This document shows, one piece after another, positions 59,362 to 64,000 of a stretch of DNA of 64,000 bases. The notes under the pieces are model-generated. The model had not been told where the DNA came from. It saw only the letters and a list, made by a program, of their open reading frames with translations, and did not search any database. Location of the stretch: contig NC_092110.1 of the NCBI RefSeq assembly GCF_045679555.1, positions 3,301,390 through 3,365,389 of the forward strand, in the 5' to 3' direction. The translations under genes were made by a program, and so were the position numbers. This stretch comes from Salvelinus alpinus (taxonomy: Eukaryota; Chordata; Actinopteri; Salmoniformes; Salmonidae). The stretch's first letter is position 1; each line of letters opens with the position of its first letter.

Positions 59362-59437
59362 ATGCTGGCAAAACAAGATGTAGCTGCAAGAGTTAAATGT
59401 TTCCAGTCTGTCGTGAAGCGTTCATCCATGTATACGG
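59362..59437 (+). CDS. Possible first coding exon of an unrecognised gene
   Basis: An ATG in favourable context (cacaATGC) opens 25 codons plus 1 nt, MLAKQDVAARVKCFQSVVKR and SSMYTG, ending at a strong donor GG|GTAAGAG. I do not recognise the protein. The following exons would lie beyond or inside the retroviral insertion and off the window. It could also be a chance frame. Confidence 0.3.
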
Positions 59438-59757
59438 GTAAGAGTCTAGCTATATTTTCAGATATTATATGTTTCTAGTTTTGTCAGAAAGTCGTTTTCA
59501 TGGCAAGTTAAATTGTACTGTTAGCTAGCTAGCGAACGTTAGCTTGCTGGCTCACAAGTGAACATTATGTGTATGATCTGTGTAGTAATATTATTCGAAT
59601 CAGAAACCGTTTGCATTCTTAGTTATAGCCTTATGTTAGCTAGCTAACATTGAACCTGGTTGGTTAGCTTTAGCTACTTGCAGATTCATACTACATCTAT
59701 GACAATGTTTGTATTGGTTGGTAGTAGTATGAGTTGTGTAAGGAATTGTATTAGATA
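59438..59757. other. Possible intron, TAGC-rich
   Basis: Contains tagctagctagcgaacgttagc-type tracts similar to 44314-44560. No other feature. Confidence 0.35.
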
Positions 59758-60237
59758 TTGGTAACTTGTTTTGACAACTTCTCAACATTAGCTATGGATG
59801 ACATAATATACACACTCCCTCTTTCTATTGGACATATGCTGGACTCATTGGACACATGCACGACACCCACAACTCCCCTCCCCCATGACAATCACTCAGA
59901 CACACACAACTCAGGGTTGGAGCTCCAGACAAAGAACTATGTCAAGAACCAATGGAACGCCGACACCGGGTACGAGCAGGACTACCCACGACCCAGATCG
60001 ACCAATCGGAAGGCCAGACGACAAGATCAACCTACTTTGCTTGTTGCCTATATAATCTGTATGTACTGCTTAGAGCGGCCTCTTCTCCGACGATTTCATA
60101 AGAATCTGACAGAAAGGGGCCGTGCACGTTTTTGCCTGATATCTTTACACTTTAATAAAACGGCCTTATAATAAAATTATCCACCTCGTCCTATGTCTCC
60201 ACTTGGTCTCCTGTCTCCAGTAAACGTTTTATCAACA
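59758..60237 (+). repeat. 5' LTR (left boundary approximate)
   Basis: A TATA-like cctatataat at about 60047, AATAAA at 60154-60159, and a CA end at 60236-60237 four bases before the primer binding site fit U3-R-U5. The left boundary is an estimate. Confidence 0.6.
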
Positions 60238-60241
60238 GACT

Positions 60242-60259
60242 TGGTAAGCAGAGGATGGT
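60242..60259 (+). other. Primer binding site, initiator Met-tRNA-like
   Basis: TGGTAAGCAGAGGATGGT is complementary to the 3' end of initiator tRNA-Met except for one extra A. It sits 4 bp after the LTR CA, as expected. Confidence 0.7.
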
Positions 60260-60410
60260 AATTAGACACCTTTGATTTCGGTCCATAGAAAGTTGATCAG
60301 ACAGGAGGCGAGTGGGAGAAAGATTCAAGAAGGAGAGGTGACCCGCTCGAGGGAGACGTCGGCGATTCAACTCACCCAGGAAACTGATCAAAGAGCTCGA
60401 AAATATTAAG

Positions 60411-60416
60411 GTAAGC
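60411..60416 (+). promoter_or_regulatory. Candidate retroviral leader splice donor
   Basis: ATTAAG|GTAAGC about 150 bp after the primer binding site is a near-consensus donor where retroviruses place the donor for env mRNA. Inferred from sequence and position only. Confidence 0.45.
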
Positions 60417-60567
60417 AGAGCCGGTTTAATCAAAATCTGCATATTGTATAATAGCCAATATCTAAATTATGATCAGGAGTACTGAGGTGAGTGTGAATTG
60501 TTGCTAAATTTATGTGGAATTGTCTAGAATTTAAGGCATGCTGTAAGGATATCTGCGTTAAAAATCC

Positions 60568-60912
60568 CATTCCAAGTAGTCTGATAACAGTGAGGAATTA
60601 GAATGTATTCCAAGTAGTCTGATAACAGTGAGGAATTAGAATGTATTCCAAGTAGTCTGATAACAGTGAGGAATTAAATGAATTAACTGAATGTATTCCA
60701 AGTAGTCTGATAACAGTGAGGAATTAACTGAAATATATTCCAAGTAGTCTGATATAACAGTGAGGAATTGTGGTAATAGCGAACCTGAGCCTACTGGAGT
60801 TGGCATTCCAGTAGACAGAAGGCTATGCTGAATGTATTCCAAGTAGTCTGATAACAGTGAGGAATTAAATGCTGAAATGTATTCCAAGTAGTCTGATATA
60901 CCAGTGAGGAAT
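60568..60912 (+). repeat. Seven-copy ~38-46-bp tandem repeat in ERV leader
   Basis: Seven copies of tattccaagtagtctgatA(TA)acagtgaggaatt-type units, the core being 30 bp with variable 8-16-bp linkers. Copies start near 60569, 60606, 60644, 60693, 60737, 60834 and 60880; a ~60-bp unrelated spacer separates the fifth and sixth. Confidence 0.92.
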
Positions 60913-61125
60913 CGATGAAATAAGTTGCATGAGCAGAACCGAGACAAGTCGATAACGCCAAATCAATGTGAGTGATTGAACGTTCCACGAGGCCGATTGC
61001 TAATAATTAGCCATATGCTAAGTTGAGGCTGTGTTGGAAGTGACCGCCGGGTCAGAGAAGCAGCTATTTTCTGCTGATAAGTTGACCTGATTTTTCCCTC
61101 TCGTGCTGTTGGTAAATCCTTAAGG

Positions 61126-61525
61126 GTTAGAATTAATTTGATAATTATTCTAGAAACGCTAGGATACACCATATATTGTCCTAAAAGGACACGTTTGAAA
61201 TACTTTGGGAAAGTATTTAAATAATTAAGTTAGTTTTTGAGTTTTCAGTTTTTTAATTAGTTTTTGAGAAAAATGAGTCCTAGAATTAATTAAATATTTA
61301 TTCTAGAAACGCTTGAATATACTAATATAATGTCCCGAAAGGACATTTCTGAAATGTTTTGGCAAAGTATTTAAATAATCGAAAAAGTGAAAACGAATAA
61401 TAACTGTTTGAAAATAGTTCCTAAAATTATTATTATATTTAAAATAGAAGCGCTAGATAATACTAGTAGAGTGTTCCAAAAGGATATTGCCGAAATACTT
61501 TGGGAAAGTATTTAATTAATTCGCC
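61126..61525 (+). repeat. Three diverged ~155-bp repeats with hairpin
   Basis: Each copy has aattaatt..., ttctagaaacgct, aatata/ataatac, a tgtcc...ggaca hairpin, and gaaatactttgggaaagtat followed by ttaa. Copies begin about 61128, 61280 and 61425. The hairpin is perfect in copies 1 and 2, weakened in copy 3. Confidence 0.8.
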
Positions 61526-61633
61526 AAACATAAAGCAATAACATTCTTTGTACACAAGGGGGAGACAGACACCAGAGATAAGACTGTGTCAGCACCAGAG
61601 ATACATTGTTAGTTTTGGCCAGTGATGGGCTAA

Positions 61634-62083
61634 GTGCACCACCAGAATAAATGCACACAATCACACATCACTTTTGTCAACACTGACAAAAACATGGCAG
61701 ACGCACTCAATGCTGAAGAAGGTCTACCCCACTCCTGCACAGAAAGAGCTGCACAAGAACTGAAACTGAGACCTGACCTGGGGAACGAACCACTCACCAA
61801 CCCTGACCTATGGTTGTACACAGATGGGTGCTGCTATAGAGGAGAGGAAGGGAACATAGCAGCATACGCAGTGGTGCAGCAGCTTCCGGATAGATCACAT
61901 GTGACTTTGGAATCTGCCATCATCACACACCTGCATCAGCCCAGTTAACTGTATTCATAGGGTTGACACAAGCTCTGGAAAGAGCTGAAGGAAAGACTGT
62001 AAACATCTACACCGACTCAGCGTATGCTCATGGAGCAGTCCATACTGTTGGACCACAATGGGTTAGCAGGACATCAGCATAGA
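61634..62083 (+). pseudogene. ERV RNase H region, broken
   Basis: A plus-strand frame from 61634 carries the RNase H opening motif (LWLYTDGCCYRG) and stops at 61948. The expected continuation (LTQALERAEG, IYTDSAYAHGA) follows in a different frame, so there is a frameshift near 61940. The first metal-binding Asp is visible in each part. It ends abruptly around 62083, before integrase begins. Confidence 0.8.
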
Positions 62084-62129
62084 TTACACAGATATGGGGC
62101 AAGACAATGTGACAAATGGAAAAAGGTAC

Positions 62130-62562
62130 CTGTTAGTTATGGTAGACAGGTTCTCTAAATAGGTTGAGGCAATGCCAACAGCAAGGGAGGATGCAAAATC
62201 GATCATTAAGTGGCTCCAAACCGAACTCATACCAAGGTATGGAGTTCCAAGGCAAATCAGATCCGACAAACGGGTCCCATTTCAGTAACCAACACCTGAG
62301 ACAGGTGGAGGAAAGATTGGGTATTGTACACAAGTTTGGGTTAGTGTACAGGCCACAATCTCAAAAGTCTCGTGGAACGCGCCAATCAAATGTATGTGCA
62401 GGTTTGAAGTTGATTTGGGTTGAAGCCCTGCCCCTGGCGTTGCTGGCCATGAGAGCCTCTCCAGGTGCAGGCACCCATCTCTCTCCTCATGAGATAATGG
62501 TTGGAAGAATTATGCTCGGTCCACCAAGGGAGGGAGGTCATATGCCCGCCCTTGATGTATAA
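62130..62562 (+). pseudogene. ERV integrase core, broken
   Basis: Integrase catalytic-core motifs are visible ([20 protein letters not shown]) with an in-frame stop just after the first (TAG near 62159) and a further frame change near 62265. The downstream open part has VYRPQSQ and [15 protein letters not shown]. The N-terminal zinc-binding domain is not seen. Non-functional. Confidence 0.8.
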
Positions 62563-64000
62563 CAAATTGTAATGTCTGATAATTGACGGAACTTTCTGCA
62601 GCTCTCTCCACACAGATTCACAAGGTCCAAAAGGGGAGCTGACGAGAGATCCGGCACCACGGAAGGTAAAAAATTGGTGACTGGGTGGGGTAAAAGTCCA
62701 CAAGAGAAAGTGGCTAGAACCCAGGTGGACTGGACAGTACGAAGTGAGGGAGGTTACTTCACACTCAGTCCAGGTCAAAGGTAAATCAGGCGCACCTTGG
62801 CACCACCTCACACATTGCACTCCAGCCCCAATCCCTTCTAGAACACTGACAGAAGTCAGAGCTGATTTAAACAGCTTAAATCCGATTCCAAATGAAGACA
62901 TTCCTGACTCAGGGGATGCGGCATCAAACTCCGCCTCCCCTGAAAAAGGAACCTCGCCCATTTAGAGGGACATTTCTCCCTCCCTGGGCAAGACTAGGGG
63001 TATCTGGCCCCTTATTTGTGATATTACTCCACACACTCATAACTCTTAGGATAGTTTGGGGGTGGAGAGCTATACAGAGAATGGACAGAAGATGGCAGTA
63101 TTGCAGCACTCAACGGTCTCCCAGGAGCCTGTTTGAGTGCTGGTGACAGAGAAAAAACTTAAAACCAATTCGGAGTAGAGAGAATACGTTTAATAACTTA
63201 TTCAGGTTAAATTTACAGACTAATGATATTATTGTTATGGATTGGGTGACATGCGATATAAATTTAGCGAAGTATATGGTAAGTTTACACTTTGGAATGG
63301 AGAAAGTTGAGAAGTCGATTTTACTTATACGATAGTTTTGCTGCCAAACTTAGTTGGGGTAACTAGATGTTTTGCCTAGAGGCAGGAATAAGACAGTCAT
63401 TTTTGGTATTATATTGGCTAGTTGCTGCGTTCTGAACACAGGTTGAGCGCTAGTAAACGCATATCTTTATTTGAACTATACTAATCTATTTGATAAAAGT
63501 ACTAAACCTGTATATTTAACATTTGATAATAATTGGCAAATCCATATATTTAACCACAACTTTGAATTTAGCATTGAGTATTATAGGAGGAACGGGATAA
63601 AATGTGTACTTTCCCCACCGGGTGTGGTCGTATTAAATTATGCTAGAGAAAATTGGTTGTGTCATTTAGAGGGAAAATGTGTACATTATCGCTTTGAGAT
63701 ACTTTTCAAAAGTTGCTGAAAGTTATTGGTTTTTGTTTAGGTAACACCAGAGAATTCGAACAATAAGTAAACGTATTCTAAACGTGATCTGTTTTCATTA
63801 TGGGGAACAATGAACGACTCGCAACCTGGTATGGCTGGCAGGGAGTTTTTAAAGGGACAGTACACGTTTATCACAGTTGTGTTACATGAAACATCGGGGA
63901 AATTTAGAACGAATGATTTAAGGGTATTATCATAATTATTAGGTTTTGTTTTTGTGGTAAACGTTTGGGTTAAGGGGTTTTCCGTGTTCCCAGAGACAAG
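62563..64000. other. ERV 3' part, env region not resolved
   Basis: Sequence after integrase includes several short open frames (62744-62965, 62892-63146, 63471-63719). By position env would be here, but I see no convincing envelope motifs. An 82-codon frame at 63471-63719 is unrecognised. Confidence 0.4.

Larger units (their letters stand above)
59758..64000 (+). mobile_element. Endogenous retrovirus, degenerate, runs off right edge
   Basis: LTR end, primer binding site, leader with splice-donor-like site and tandem repeats, then broken RNase H and integrase segments in the order expected of a plus-strand provirus. gag, protease and reverse transcriptase are not recognisable; the space before 61634 is too short for them, so a large deletion is likely. 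The 5' LTR start is not resolved, and no second LTR appears before 64000. Confidence 0.8.

Noticed and set aside
60568-60912. CRISPR-like array of direct repeats.
   Set aside because: Vertebrate DNA; spacers are short, similar and variable in length, and the array sits in a retroviral leader. It is a tandem minisatellite.
63471-63719. Intact viral envelope or accessory gene.
   Set aside because: 82 codons, no signal peptide, cleavage site or fusion-type motif that I can recognise; left as an unassigned frame.

Overview
The window is vertebrate nuclear DNA from a salmonid fish (salmon, trout or char type). This rests on the repeat families: HpaI/SmaI-type tRNA-derived SINEs sharing a common LINE-like 3' tail, several salmonid Tc1/mariner families (including a Sleeping Beauty-type IR/DR element), L2/RSg-1-like LINE 3' ends, and intron-rich genes whose translated exons match vertebrate proteins.

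Four protein genes can be read exon by exon with consistent splice phases. (1) txlnb-like taxilin, minus strand, positions 556-1450: three 5' coding exons, with the rest of the gene beyond the left edge. (2) hivep2, minus strand, 12004-19112: six coding exons, 1903 codons, a zinc-finger (ZAS) transcription factor. (3) fuca2, minus strand, 35952-47420: seven exons, 456 aa, a GH29 alpha-L-fucosidase. (4) tatdn3, plus strand, 47732-58066: nine exons, 268 aa, a TatD-family metal-dependent nuclease. fuca2 and tatdn3 are head to head with 311 bp between their start codons, which looks like a shared bidirectional promoter. I see no pathway linking the four genes; they are ordinary chromosomal neighbours. 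txlnb, hivep2 and fuca2 map to 6q24 in human, whereas tatdn3 maps to human chromosome 1.

The rest is mostly transposable elements, often nested. 1451-10751 is intergenic with MITEs, SINEs and Tc1 relics. 10752-11935 is a nearly complete Tc1 element just beyond the hivep2 stop codon. 20.6-34.1 kb is a graveyard of Tc1 elements interrupted by a SINE, a non-autonomous LTR element with GC-rich minisatellites, and a LINE. Introns of tatdn3 hold further Tc1, SINE, LTR and LINE copies; two LINE 3' tails lie directly against tatdn3 splice acceptors. 59.7-64 kb holds a degenerate endogenous retrovirus with an LTR end, an initiator-Met-tRNA-like primer binding site, two families of leader tandem repeats, and broken RNase H and integrase segments. 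It runs off the right edge.

The most unusual structure is the 6.5-kb intron 3 of fuca2. Nested inverted repeats (outer arms about 39.95-40.04 and 46.03-46.11 kb; inner arms about 40.77-41.22 and 43.78-44.30 kb) enclose a displaced block of 28S rRNA gene, including its 3' terminus, followed by spacer-like tandem repeats. It reads as a transposon-like foldback element carrying captured ribosomal DNA.
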